Part shown: positions 52,347 to 61,266 of the stretch, piece after piece | Numbering within the stretch: the stretch's first letter is position 1 | How the letters are laid out: every line of letters begins with the position of its first letter | Assembly (NCBI RefSeq): GCF_900696085.1 | Contig: NZ_CAADFC020000005.1 | Span: forward strand, 211,556-275,555 | Reading direction: 5' to 3' | Source of the DNA: Bradyrhizobium ivorense | GTDB lineage: Bacteria; Pseudomonadota; Alphaproteobacteria; Rhizobiales; Xanthobacteraceae | DNA: 64,000 bases | The notes under the pieces: generated by a model | Seen by the model: only the letters and a program-made list of their open reading frames with translations | Databases searched by the model: none | Told to the model about the DNA's origin: nothing | Program-made: the position numbers and the translations under genes

Positions 52347-53579
52347 ATGACGGCCCCGCTTTCCTCCGCTAACCTGCCCGCCAAGGCCGCCGGCAAGGCG
52401 GCGCAGTCAAGGGAGGACGGGCGCGTGCATCGAGGCCGTGTCATCTTCGGCGCCATGGACGAGGTCGTGTTCGGGCACCCGGCTCGCGAGGCCGTGGTCG
52501 AGCAGTTGGACCGGCTCGGCGCGCAGCGCGCCTTCCTGATGGTGTCGGGGACGCTGAACCGCGAGACCGACGAGATCGAGAAAATCCGCCAGGCGCTCGG
52601 CAGCCGCTGCGTCGGCACCTTCGACCAGATGCCGGCGCACACGCCGCGCGCCGCGGTCATCGCGGCCACCGCGCAGGCCCGCGACGCGCAGGCCGATTTG
52701 ATCGTCACCATCGGCGGCGGCTCGATCACCGACGGCGCCAAGGCGGTGCAGCTCTGCCTCGCCAACGACGTCACCACGAGCGACGGCATCGACTTGATCC
52801 GCACCCGTGGCGGCGTTGCGCCGGAGATGAAGCCGCCCACCGTGCGCCAGATCAGCGTGCCGACCACGATCGCCGGCGGCGAGTTCTCCTCGATCGCCGG
52901 CGTCACCAACGAGGCCAAGCGGCAGAAGGAGATGCTGCGCCATCCGCTGGTGATGCCGCGCGCCACCATCCTCGATCCTGAAATCTCGGTGCACACACCG
53001 GACTGGCTGTTCCTGTCGACCGGTATCCGCGCCGTCGACCATTGCGTCGAGGGCATCTGCTCGCGCGAGGCGCATCCTTACGGCGACGCCCAGGCGCTGA
53101 AGGGGCTGGAGATGCTGGCGCAGGGTCTGCCGCGGGTAAAGGCCGACCCGAAGGACATTTCCGCGCGGATGGATTGCCAGATCGGCACCTGGCTCTCGAC
53201 CGGCCCGCTGGCCTCGGGCGTGCCGATGGGCGCGAGCCACGGCATCGGCTATGTGCTCGGCGCCGAGTTCGACGTGCCGCACGGCTACACCTCCTGCGTG
53301 ATGCTGCCGGCGGTGCTTCGCTGGAACAAGCGCGACAATGCCGACCGCCAGGCGCTGGTCTCGGCCGCGATGGGTCATCCGGGCGAGGACGCCGGCGACG
53401 TGCTCGACCGCTTCATCCGCGAGCTCGGCATGCCGCGCACCTTGCGGGACGTGCACGTCGGCCCCGAGCATTTCGACCGCATCGCGGCGCAAGCGATGCG
53501 CACCCCCTGGGTGCCGCGCAATCCGCGCCGGATCGACGGCCCGGCCCAGGTCCGGGAAATTCTGGTGATAGCGGCCTGA
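52347..53579 (+). CDS. Iron-containing alcohol dehydrogenase / maleylacetate reductase-like
   Basis: This protein of up to 410 residues has the group III Fe-ADH fold: RVIFGAMDEVVFGHPA, the NAD-binding VTIGGGSITDGAKAV (about residues 130-144), IRAVDHCVEG, and the metal-ligand region MGASHGIGYVLGAEFDVPHG. The start is uncertain: the ATG at 52347 has a weak signal, while the GTG at 52425 has GGGAGG nearby and begins at the conserved part (HRGRVIFG). It may form an operon with the acyl-CoA synthetase gene 106 bp downstream. Confidence 0.83.
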   Translation: MTAPLSSANLPAKAAGKAAQSREDGRVHRGRVIFGAMDEVVFGHPAREAVVEQLDRLGAQRAFLMVSGTLNRETDEIEKIRQALGSRCVGTFDQMPAHTPRAAVIAATAQARDAQADLIVTIGGGSITDGAKAVQLCLANDVTTSDGIDLIRTRGGVAPEMKPPTVRQISVPTTIAGGEFSSIAGVTNEAKRQKEMLRHPLVMPRATILDPEISVHTPDWLFLSTGIRAVDHCVEGICSREAHPYGDAQALKGLEMLAQGLPRVKADPKDISARMDCQIGTWLSTGPLASGVPMGASHGIGYVLGAEFDVPHGYTSCVMLPAVLRWNKRDNADRQALVSAAMGHPGEDAGDVLDRFIRELGMPRTLRDVHVGPEHFDRIAAQAMRTPWVPRNPRRIDGPAQVREILVIAA

Positions 53580-53632
53580 CGCATGATTCGGACCGCGGGA
53601 ACGGCTATCCGGAGCGATCAAACAGGAGATGC

Positions 53633-53666
53633 GATCATGATGTGATCGCGTCGTCACATCATGATC
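53633..53666 (+). promoter_or_regulatory. Perfect 13-bp inverted repeat with mini-ORF before acyl-CoA synthetase
   Basis: GATCATGATGTGA and TCACATCATGATC flank an 8-base TCGCGTCG loop, 19 bp before the synthetase start. The left arm contains ATGATGTGA, a two-codon ORF preceded by AACAGGAGATG. It may be an operator for a dimeric regulator or an RNA hairpin controlling the downstream gene. Confidence 0.6.
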
Positions 53667-53685
53667 AACGGGGATCTGAGGTTCG

Positions 53686-55236
53686 ATGTACACCGGCAAG
53701 CATGCTCATTTGCGCCCGCTGCAACCCGCCTTCATCATGGCCGGCAGCGGCGAGATCGTCACCTATCGCGAGCTCGAGGCGCGCAACAACCGCCTCGCGC
53801 ATCTGTTCCGCCGGCGCGGCATGAAGCGGCTCGATCACTATTCGATCTTCATGGAGAACAACGACCGCTATCTCGAAGCCTGCGGCGCCGGCGAGCGCGC
53901 CGGCCTCTACTTCACCTGCGTCAATTCGTTCCTCACGCCGGGCGAGCTCGCCTACATCCTGACCAACAGCCAGTCGCGGATCCTGATCACCTCGCAGCTG
54001 AAGCTCGACGTCGCGCGCGAGGCGCTGAAGGAGTGTCCGCAGGTCGAGCTCTGCATCGTGGTCGACGGCGACGGCGAGAGCGAACGTATCGTCGGCCTGA
54101 CGCAGGCGACCGCCGGCCTGCCGTCGACGCCGATCGCCGACGAGGCGCTGGGCACCGCGATGCTGTATTCCTCCGGCACCACCGGCCGGCCCAAGGGCAT
54201 CGTGCGGCCGCTGCCAGAGCAGCCGCCGGTACAGAACCTGCCGCTGTTCGATTTCCTGATCAAGCTCTGGCACTACCGCGAAGGCATGGTCTATCTCTCG
54301 CCGGCGCCGCTCTACCATTCGGCGCCGCAGGCCGCGGTCAACCTCACGATCCGGATGGGCGGCACCGTCATCATCATGGAGAGCTTTGATCCCGAGCGTT
54401 ACCTGCAGCTCGTGCAGCAATGGGGCATCACCCACACCCAGCTGGTGCCGACCATGTTCTCGCGCATGCTGAAGCTGCCCGAGGAGGTGCGCCGCCGCTA
54501 CGATTTATCGTCGCTGGAGATCGCGATCCATGCCGCCGCCCCCTGCCCGGCGCTGGTCAAGGACGACATGATCAAATGGTGGGGCCCGATCATCCACGAA
54601 TATTACGGCGCCACCGAAGGCCTCGGCTTCACCGCCTGCAACAGCGAGGAATGGCTGGCGCATCGCGGCACCGTCGGCAAGGTCCTGCTCGGCGACCTGC
54701 ATATCCTAGACGAGAATCTCAAGCCGTGCCCGAACGGCACGCCGGGCACGGTGTGGTTCAAGACCGGTTCGCCGTTCGAATATTTCAACGACCCCGCCAA
54801 GACATCGGAAGCGCGCTCGCCGGACGGCAGCATGAGCACGGTCGGCGATGTCGGCTACATCGACGACGACAATTTTCTCTACCTCACCGACCGCGCCACC
54901 TTCATGATCATCTCCGGCGGCGTGAACATCTATCCGCAGGAGTGCGAGAACTTGCTGATCACCCATCCCAAGGTCGCCGACGCCGCGGTGTTCGGCGTGC
55001 CCAACGTCGATCTTGGCGAAGAAGTGAAGGCGGTGGTGCAGCCGGTCGACGGTGTCGCGCCCGGGCCCGATCTCGCCGAGGAGCTGATCGCGTTCTGCGC
55101 ACAGTCGCTGTCGCGGCAGAAGGTGCCGCGCTCGGTCGATTTCGAGGCCGAGCTGCCGCGGCTGCCGACCGGCAAGCTCTACAAGCGTCTGCTGCGCGAC
55201 CGCTACTGGGGCAACAAGACCTCGCGGATCGTGTGA
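53686..55236 (+). CDS. Acyl-CoA synthetase (AMP-forming)
   Basis: This 516-residue adenylate-forming enzyme has the P-loop LYSSGTTGRPKGIVRP (about 160-175), the A5 motif YYGATEGLGF (about 305-314), the A7/A8 region VGYIDDDNFLYLTDRATFMI and the catalytic lysine near the end in PTGKLYKRLLRD. It activates a carboxylic acid to acyl-AMP and then acyl-CoA. The acid cannot be named. The ATG at 53686 has CTGAGG ahead of it. The partner Fe-ADH upstream and the TauD-like oxygenase downstream fit a small catabolic gene group. Confidence 0.88.
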   Translation: MYTGKHAHLRPLQPAFIMAGSGEIVTYRELEARNNRLAHLFRRRGMKRLDHYSIFMENNDRYLEACGAGERAGLYFTCVNSFLTPGELAYILTNSQSRILITSQLKLDVAREALKECPQVELCIVVDGDGESERIVGLTQATAGLPSTPIADEALGTAMLYSSGTTGRPKGIVRPLPEQPPVQNLPLFDFLIKLWHYREGMVYLSPAPLYHSAPQAAVNLTIRMGGTVIIMESFDPERYLQLVQQWGITHTQLVPTMFSRMLKLPEEVRRRYDLSSLEIAIHAAAPCPALVKDDMIKWWGPIIHEYYGATEGLGFTACNSEEWLAHRGTVGKVLLGDLHILDENLKPCPNGTPGTVWFKTGSPFEYFNDPAKTSEARSPDGSMSTVGDVGYIDDDNFLYLTDRATFMIISGGVNIYPQECENLLITHPKVADAAVFGVPNVDLGEEVKAVVQPVDGVAPGPDLAEELIAFCAQSLSRQKVPRSVDFEAELPRLPTGKLYKRLLRDRYWGNKTSRIV

Positions 55237-55347
55237 GCGCGGCGGTGCGGCACGCCGGACCGATGCGGCAGGCCGCAACGGACTGGCCCATGGCGCGGAT
55301 TTCGCGTTATGCTCCGCAATCGCAAGCCTGCATCGCCGGAGGCCGCC

Positions 55348-56046
55348 ATGCCGTCGCCCCAGCCGCGCGAGCCGGAGCCCTTAGCGGCCCGAAGGCTCGA
55401 ATTCACCGCCGCCGAGATCGGGGCGCTCGCCCATCTCTATCGCGGCGAGATCTACCGCTCCACGGTCTGGCGCACCCGCCTCGACAGCTCGACCAACTGG
55501 GCGGTGGTGACCACCGGGATCGCGCTGTCGGCGACCTACAGCAACGCGGAGGCATCGCCGCTGCCGATGGTGCTGGTCGGCCTCCTGGTCACCGTGTTCC
55601 TGCTGTTCGAGGCGCGGCGCTACCGCTACTTCAACGTCTGGCGCGCCCGCGCGCGGCTTCTCGAAACCGATTTCTACGCACCGATGATCCGCGGCGAAAG
55701 CCTGTCGCCGAACGGGCGCTGGACCGAGCTGCTCGCCAACGACTATCGCCATCCGAGCTATCACATCAGCTATGCCCGCGCGATCGGGCGGCGGCTGCGG
55801 CGGACCTATGGCTGGATCTTCGCGATCCAGGCCATCGCCTATTACGGCAAGCTCGCGATCCATCCCGGGCCTCTGACCGCGCTCTCCGAGGTTGCGCAAC
55901 GCGCGGCCATCGGGCCGATACCGGGCGACATCGTCATTCTGGCGGGCGTTGCCTTTCACACCAGCTGGGCGATCTTTGCGCTCGTCACCCATCGCCTCGA
56001 GGCCGCCAAACGCCGCGAGCGGCGCAACCTGATCGCGATGGGGTGA
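55348..56046 (+). CDS. DUF2270 integral membrane protein
   Basis: This 232-residue protein has the DUF2270 pattern: HLYRGEIYRSTVWRTRLDSS followed by TNWAVVTTGIAL, a helix pair, LVTVFLLFEARRYRYFNVWR, then RARLLETDFYAPMI, and C-terminal membrane segments near residues 145-210. The role of the family is unknown. I start at the ATG at 55348 because GGAGG lies seven bases before it; an earlier ATG (55309) adds 13 residues. It lies 111 bp after the synthetase gene. Confidence 0.8.
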   Translation: MPSPQPREPEPLAARRLEFTAAEIGALAHLYRGEIYRSTVWRTRLDSSTNWAVVTTGIALSATYSNAEASPLPMVLVGLLVTVFLLFEARRYRYFNVWRARARLLETDFYAPMIRGESLSPNGRWTELLANDYRHPSYHISYARAIGRRLRRTYGWIFAIQAIAYYGKLAIHPGPLTALSEVAQRAAIGPIPGDIVILAGVAFHTSWAIFALVTHRLEAAKRRERRNLIAMG

Positions 56047-56181
56047 CGCTGGTCCGCGTCCCGGGCCGGGGGCACAGCCTCGCGGCCTGCTGCATGCCGG
56101 ACCCGACGGGCGCGCGCATTGTCGCCGTCCGGCCTTTCCCATAAGCTCGCCACAGAACGACAAGAATGGGAGGACCCGCCG

Positions 56182-57069
56182 ATGGATGTGATCCCGCTTG
56201 GTCCGGGTTTCGGCGCCGAACTGCGCGGCGTCACGCTCGCCGATGTCGCCGCCAGTGATGCCGCCTATGCTGCGGTACGCGCGGCGTTCGAGGAACATTC
56301 GGTGCTGGTGTTCCGCGGCCAGGACGTCAGCGACGACATCCAGCTCGCCTTCTCGCGCCGCTTCGGTCCGCCCGAGGTGACCAAGGTCGGCTCGATGGGC
56401 ACCGGCTCGCATTTCGTGATCCTCTCGACCTTCGGGCCCGACGGCAAGGTGGTGCCGTCGGATCACCGCCAGCAGCTGCGCGCCAGGGCCAACCAGCTCT
56501 GGCACACCGATTCCTCGTTCAAGCGGACGCCGGCGCTGACTTCGATCCTCTCGGCGCGCATCATCCCCGAGCATGGCGGCGAGACCGAATTCGCCTCGAT
56601 GCGGCTGGCGTTCGAGCGGCTCGACGCCGCGCAGGCAAAGCGGCTGGAGAATTGCTTCGCCTGGCACTCCTACGCGCATTCGCGCAGCAAGGTCGCGACC
56701 GGGCTTGCGACACCCGAGGAGGTCGATGCGCTGCCGCCGGTGTGCTGGCGCATGGTATGGCGCAATCCGGTCAACGGCCGCGGCGCGCTCTATCTCGCCT
56801 CCCACGCCTACGGCGTCGAGGGCATGGGTGCCGAGCAAGGCCAGGCGCTGATCGAGGAACTGACCGAGGCCGCCACCGCGCCCGGCACCACCTATCTGCA
56901 TCAGTGGAAGCAGGGCGATGTCGTGATGTGGGACAACCGCGCCACCATGCATCGCGGCCGCCCCTGGCCGGCGCATGAGGGCCGCCTGATGATCCGCACC
57001 ACCATCTCCGCCACCGACGCCGACGGCGTCGCGAGCGTGACGCCGCCGTCATCGCAGGCGGCGGAGTGA
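56182..57069 (+). CDS. TauD/TfdA family 2-oxoglutarate dioxygenase
   Basis: This 295-residue Fe(II)/2-oxoglutarate oxygenase has the facial triad His108-x-Asp110 in LWHTDSSF and His257 in ATMHRGRPW. Arg268 in EGRLMIRTTI probably binds the 2-oxoglutarate carboxylate. The N-terminus, LGPGFGAELRGVTLADV, is family-typical. Members oxidise taurine, 2,4-D-like ethers and related compounds; the HTDSSFKRTPALTSIL region is that of the TfdA-like branch. I start at the ATG at 56182 with GGGAGGACCCGCCG upstream. Confidence 0.87.
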   Translation: MDVIPLGPGFGAELRGVTLADVAASDAAYAAVRAAFEEHSVLVFRGQDVSDDIQLAFSRRFGPPEVTKVGSMGTGSHFVILSTFGPDGKVVPSDHRQQLRARANQLWHTDSSFKRTPALTSILSARIIPEHGGETEFASMRLAFERLDAAQAKRLENCFAWHSYAHSRSKVATGLATPEEVDALPPVCWRMVWRNPVNGRGALYLASHAYGVEGMGAEQGQALIEELTEAATAPGTTYLHQWKQGDVVMWDNRATMHRGRPWPAHEGRLMIRTTISATDADGVASVTPPSSQAAE

Positions 57070-57086
57070 GGGCGAGCATGTCGTTC

Positions 57087-57212
57087 CGTCATCCTGAGGT
57101 GCGAGCCTTGCGGCGCAATTGCGCCGCTGGGCGAGCCTCGAAGGATGAATCGGCCACCAGCCGGGCCGTGCATCCTTCGAGGCTCGCAAGGGCTCGCACC
57201 TCGGGATGACGG
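57087..57212. repeat. Interspersed repeat, family A
   Basis: It starts CGTCATCCTGAGGTGCGAGC, carries CCTTGCGGCGCAATTGCGCC and GCCACCAGCCGGGCC, and ends CACCTCGGGATGACG. It lies in the 392-bp gap between the dioxygenase and the peptide-binding protein. The rest of that gap (57213-57461) holds no gene that I can support. Confidence 0.82.
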
Positions 57213-57461
57213 GAGTGCGCTGGAGAGATCAGATCAAGCGACAAACTGTCGCTCATCACGGCAAGGAAACTCATCGCTGCATAGCAAAACAAACCGCGAG
57301 TTCCGTGCCTCACCACACTATTCCCGGACCATGGAAATTTTTGCTCTGGCGCGTCATCCGAATTGCCAATCCCTGCGCGACCCTCGCCGGTTGCCCGGCG
57401 GGCTCACCATGGTATCGTCAATGCCAATCGGCCATTGAGACCGAGTTGTGTGGAGGGGACT

Positions 57462-59060
57462 ATGCGGAGCGTGCAAGCGCTGGCCGTCGCGGTGGTGTCT
57501 GTTCTGGCGATCAGCGACGTTTCATATGCGAACGGCGAGCCGAAATCCGGCGGCATCTTCAGGATCTATCACCGCGACAGTCCCGGCAGCGCCTCGATCC
57601 ACGAGGGTGCGACCTATTCGCTGAACGTTCCGTTCATGCCGATCTTCAACAACCTCGTCATCTTCGACCAGCATATCGCGCAGAACAGCGCCAAGACGAT
57701 CCGGCCCGAGCTGGCGGAGAGTTGGGCCTGGAGCGGCGACAACAAGACCCTGACCTTCAAGCTGCGCAACGACGTGAAATGGCATGACGGCAAGCCGTTC
57801 ACCGCGGCCGACGTCAAATGCACCTTCGACATGCTGATGGGCAAGTCGCAGCAAAAGTTCCGGCAGAACCCGCGCAAATCCTGGTACGACCAGGTCGACG
57901 AGGTCACCACCAACGGCGACTATGAGGCCTCGTTCAAGCTGAAGCGGCCGCAGCCGGCGCTGCCGTCGCTGCTCGCCTCGGGCTATACGCCGGTCTATCC
58001 CTGCCACGTGTCGCCGGCGGAGATGCGCACCAAGCCGGTCGGCACCGGTCCGTTCAAGTTCGTCGAGTTCAAGGCCAACGAGTCGATCAAGCTGACCAAG
58101 AACCCGGATTACTTCAAGAAGGGCCTGCCCTATCTCGACGGCATCGAGTTCACCATCATCCCGAATCGCTCCACCGCGATCCTCGGCTTCGTCTCCGGCA
58201 AGTTCGACATGACGTTCCCGACCGAGGTCTCGATCCCGCTGCTCAAGGACGTCAAGTCGCAGGCGCCCAATGCCGTCTGCGTGGTGGAACCGAACAACGT
58301 CTCCACCAACATCATCATCAATTCGAGCGCGCCGCCGTTCGACAATATCGACATCCGCCGCGCGCTGGCGCTGGCGCTCGACCGCAAGGCGTTCATCCAG
58401 ATCATGTTCGAAGGCCAGGGCGACATCGGCGGAACCATGGAGCCGGCGCCGCAGGGCTTGTGGGCGATGCCGAAGGAGATGCTGGAATCGATCCCCGGTT
58501 ACGGCCCCAACATCGAGAAGAACCGCGAGGAAGCCCGCAAGCTGATGCAGAAGGCGGGCTATGGCCCCGACAAGCACCTGCAGCTCAAAGTGTCGACCCG
58601 CAACATCGCGGTCTACCGCGATCCCGCGATCATCTTGATCGACCAGATCAAGAGCATCTATATCGACGCCGAGCTCGACGTGGTCGACACCGCGCAGTGG
58701 TTCCCGAAGGTTGCGCGCAAGGACTATTCGCTCGGCCTTAATTTGACCGGCAATGCCGTCGACGAGCCCGACCAGTCGTTCTACGAGAACTACGCCTGCG
58801 GCTCGGAGCGGAACTACACCAACTACTGCAACAAGGACATCGAAAAGCTGTTCGACCAGCAGTCGGAGGAGACCGACGTCGAGAAGCGCAAGAAGCTGGT
58901 CTGGGACATCGACAAGAAGCTGCAGGAGGACGTCGCCCGTCCGATCATCTTCCATGCCCGGACCGGAACCTGCTGGCAGCCTTACGTCAAGAACATCACG
59001 GTAATGTCAAACAGCTCCTATAACGGCTATCGATACGAGGACGTCTGGCTCGACAAGTAG
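57462..59060 (+). CDS. Peptide/opine-type ABC substrate-binding protein (family 5)
   Basis: This 532-residue periplasmic binding protein has a signal peptide (AVAVVSVLAISDVSYAN). The SBP_bac_5 features are LAESWAWSGDNKTLTFKLR, VKWHDGKPFTAADVKCTFD, VGTGPFKFVEFKANESIKL, and NPDYFKKGLPYLDGIEF. It delivers peptides, opines or similar compounds to the permeases encoded next. TGGAGGGGAC is upstream of the ATG. It leads a five-gene importer operon. Confidence 0.9.
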   Translation: MRSVQALAVAVVSVLAISDVSYANGEPKSGGIFRIYHRDSPGSASIHEGATYSLNVPFMPIFNNLVIFDQHIAQNSAKTIRPELAESWAWSGDNKTLTFKLRNDVKWHDGKPFTAADVKCTFDMLMGKSQQKFRQNPRKSWYDQVDEVTTNGDYEASFKLKRPQPALPSLLASGYTPVYPCHVSPAEMRTKPVGTGPFKFVEFKANESIKLTKNPDYFKKGLPYLDGIEFTIIPNRSTAILGFVSGKFDMTFPTEVSIPLLKDVKSQAPNAVCVVEPNNVSTNIIINSSAPPFDNIDIRRALALALDRKAFIQIMFEGQGDIGGTMEPAPQGLWAMPKEMLESIPGYGPNIEKNREEARKLMQKAGYGPDKHLQLKVSTRNIAVYRDPAIILIDQIKSIYIDAELDVVDTAQWFPKVARKDYSLGLNLTGNAVDEPDQSFYENYACGSERNYTNYCNKDIEKLFDQQSEETDVEKRKKLVWDIDKKLQEDVARPIIFHARTGTCWQPYVKNITVMSNSSYNGYRYEDVWLDK

Positions 59061-59153
59061 TCGAGGCCCGAGCGCGCTTTCGAGCGAAGTGGAAGACCGG
59101 TTCGCGTCAAGAGAGCGCGTCAAGCAAGCTACGGGTCAGGGAGAAGAGCCAGG

Positions 59154-60101
59154 GTGTTTGCCTATATCGTCCGGCGGCTGTTTCTGATGCTCGTGACCCT
59201 GTTCGGGATCTCGGTCATCATCTTCGTGCTGCTGCGGGTCGTGCCCGGCAACATCGTCGACATCCTGTTCGACGCTGCCGGCTTCGTCGATCCCGCCGAC
59301 AAGGCCAATCTCGAGCGCGAGCTCGGCCTCAGCCAGCCGATCGTGATCCAGTATCTCAACTGGATCGGCGGCCTGCTGCACGGCGATCTCGGCTATTCCT
59401 ATGTCTCGGAGAAGCCGGCGCTGCAGGAGATCTTGCCGCGGATTCCGATCACCGCGCGGCTCGCCGGGCTGGCGCTGCTGTTCTCCGCCTCGATCGGGAT
59501 ACCGCTCGGCGTCATCAGCGCCGTGCACCAGGGCTCCAAGCTCGATTACGCGCTGCGCGTCGTCAGCCTCAGCGGATTGTCGCTGCCGTCGTTCTGGCTC
59601 GGCCTGTTGATCCTGATGGCCTCGGTCTCGCTGTTCGGCACCATGCCGATCTTCAATCCGAACCCGCGAACCTGGTTCGAGGCGTTCAGTATCTATGCCG
59701 TGCCGGCGGCCGCGGTCGGCTTCCGCAGCGCGGCGCTGACCATGCGCATCACGCGCTCCTCGATGCTGGAGATCCTGCGCCAGGACTATATCCGCACCGC
59801 GCGCGCCAAGGGCGCCTCCGAGGCCTCGGTGAACTACCACCACGCGCTGAAGAACGCGGTGCTGCCTGTCATCACCGTGATCGGCATCGAGGCCGCGTTC
59901 CTGATCGGCGGCCTGATCGTCACCGAGACCGTGTTCAACATTCCCGGCATCGCCCGCTTCCTGGTCGAAGCGTTGCGCTGGCGCGACTATCCGATCGTGC
60001 AGAACCTCGTGATGTTCATCGCCGTCGTCGTGGTGGTGGTGAATTTCATCGTCGACATGCTCTATGCCGCGATCGATCCGCGGATCCGGTTTGGAGACTG
60101 A
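59154..60101 (+). CDS. Peptide-type ABC permease (DppB-like)
   Basis: This 315-residue permease has six helices. The DppB N-terminus is FAYIVRRLFLMLVTLFGISV, and VPGNIVDILF is followed by the periplasmic part. The ATPase-coupling EAA loop is YIRTARAKGASEASVNYHHA. The ending, MLYAAIDPRIRFGD, is characteristic. It starts at a GTG at 59154 with AGGGAGAAG upstream. The next original start codon (60103) is only 1 bp downstream. Confidence 0.92.
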   Translation: MFAYIVRRLFLMLVTLFGISVIIFVLLRVVPGNIVDILFDAAGFVDPADKANLERELGLSQPIVIQYLNWIGGLLHGDLGYSYVSEKPALQEILPRIPITARLAGLALLFSASIGIPLGVISAVHQGSKLDYALRVVSLSGLSLPSFWLGLLILMASVSLFGTMPIFNPNPRTWFEAFSIYAVPAAAVGFRSAALTMRITRSSMLEILRQDYIRTARAKGASEASVNYHHALKNAVLPVITVIGIEAAFLIGGLIVTETVFNIPGIARFLVEALRWRDYPIVQNLVMFIAVVVVVVNFIVDMLYAAIDPRIRFGD

Positions 60102-60102
60102 C

Positions 60103-60366
60103 ATGACAACGTTGGTCGAAGTCCGAGCTCCGGTCTCACCTCGCCCCGCTTGCGGGGAGAGGCATAGGCCGCCGTCGGCGGCCGTTGAGAAGAACGCCGA
60201 AACAAAGCTTCGGCTATGTCGCATCGCAGATGCGATCCGGGTGAGGGGGAGTCTCCGCGCGCTCACTGAACACCGTCCTCGCGGAGAGCCCCCCTCACCC
60301 CGACCCTCTCCCCGCAAGCGGGGCGAGGGAGAGGAAAGTTCCGCGATCGTCGAGCAAGAAAGCTAG
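60103..60366 (+). pseudogene. Probable original 5' end of the second permease gene, interrupted
   Basis: An ATG at 60103, with GGAGAC just before it and touching the end of the first permease, opens the same frame as the second permease (60373). The frame reads MTTLVEV, runs through the repeat at 60135-60333, then SSAIVEQES and a TAG at 60364-60366. Six bases later the GTG at 60373 continues in frame. I infer that the repeat entered the original N-terminal coding region and that translation now restarts at the GTG. Confidence 0.5.
60135..60333. repeat. Hairpin repeat, family C variant, inside the ABC operon
   Basis: Arms are TCACCTCGCCCCGCTTGCGG and CCCCGCAAGCGGGGCGAGG. Internal pairs include GCCGCCGTCGGCGGC and GCATCGCAGATGCGATCC. 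It is longer than the other copies (about 199 bp). It lies between the first and second permease genes and may have displaced the second's start. Confidence 0.8.
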
Positions 60367-60372
60367 CTTCAC

Positions 60373-61266
60373 GTGGCCACGATCAATTTCGAGAGCGAAC
60401 TGCGACGGGCCGGGGCCAACGCCACCAGCGGCTGGGGGCGGTTTGCGTTCCTGGCGCAGCGCCATGTGCTCGGCACGATCGGCCTGATCATCATGGTGCT
60501 GTTCGTCTGCACCGCGCTGTTCGCCGACCTGATCAGCCGCTACGACCCGCTCAGCGTCGATTCCGCGCACCGGCTGGCGCCGCCCTCGGCGCTGCACTGG
60601 TTCGGCACCGATTCCTTCGGCCGCGACGTCTGGAGCCGGATCATCCATGGCGCGCGGATCTCGCTCGCGGTCGGCATCGGCTCGACGACATTGGGTGCGA
60701 CGCTCGGCGTGATCGTCGGGCTCACCTCCGGCTATCTCTCCGGCTGGGTCGATCTCCTGTTCCAGCGGGTCACCGACATCCTGCAATCGCTGCCGCTTTT
60801 GGTGCTCGCGCTTGTGATGACCGCGGCGCTCGGCCCGTCGCTGCCGAACGTGATCCTGGCGATCGCAATCCCCCTGATCCCGACCGTTGCCCGCGTGATC
60901 CGTGCCAACACGCTGGCGCTGCGCGAGCAGCCCTTCGTCGAGGCCGCCAAATCGATCGGCATGAGCGAGATGCGGATCGCGCTGCGCCACGTGCTGCCGA
61001 ACACCATCGCGCCGCTGATCGTGCTGGCCACCGCGCAGCTCGGCTCGACCATTTTGACCGAAGCGTCGCTCTCGTTCCTCGGCCTCGGCATTCCCGAGCC
61101 CTATCCGTCCTGGGGCCGCATGCTGTCGGAATCCGCCGCCGAATATGTCCGCACCGCGCCGTGGCTGGTGATCTTCCCGGGCATCGCCATCAGCCTCGCG
61201 GTGTTCGGCACCAATCTGTTCGGTGACGCACTGCGCGACATTCTCGATCCGAGGCAGCGCGGCTGA
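60373..61266 (+). CDS. Peptide-type ABC permease (DppC-like)
   Basis: This 297-residue permease has an N-terminal helix ([20 protein letters not shown]), then [19 protein letters not shown], the standard DppC start of the core. The EAA loop is [20 protein letters not shown], and the C-terminus is [16 protein letters not shown]. The GTG at 60373 lacks a good ribosome-binding site, in keeping with reinitiation after the stop at 60364-60366. A later start would delete part of helix 1. The stop overlaps the ATP-binding gene start (TGATG). Confidence 0.85.
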   Translation: MATINFESELRRAGANATSGWGRFAFLAQRHVLGTIGLIIMVLFVCTALFADLISRYDPLSVDSAHRLAPPSALHWFGTDSFGRDVWSRIIHGARISLAVGIGSTTLGATLGVIVGLTSGYLSGWVDLLFQRVTDILQSLPLLVLALVMTAALGPSLPNVILAIAIPLIPTVARVIRANTLALREQPFVEAAKSIGMSEMRIALRHVLPNTIAPLIVLATAQLGSTILTEASLSFLGLGIPEPYPSWGRMLSESAAEYVRTAPWLVIFPGIAISLAVFGTNLFGDALRDILDPRQRG

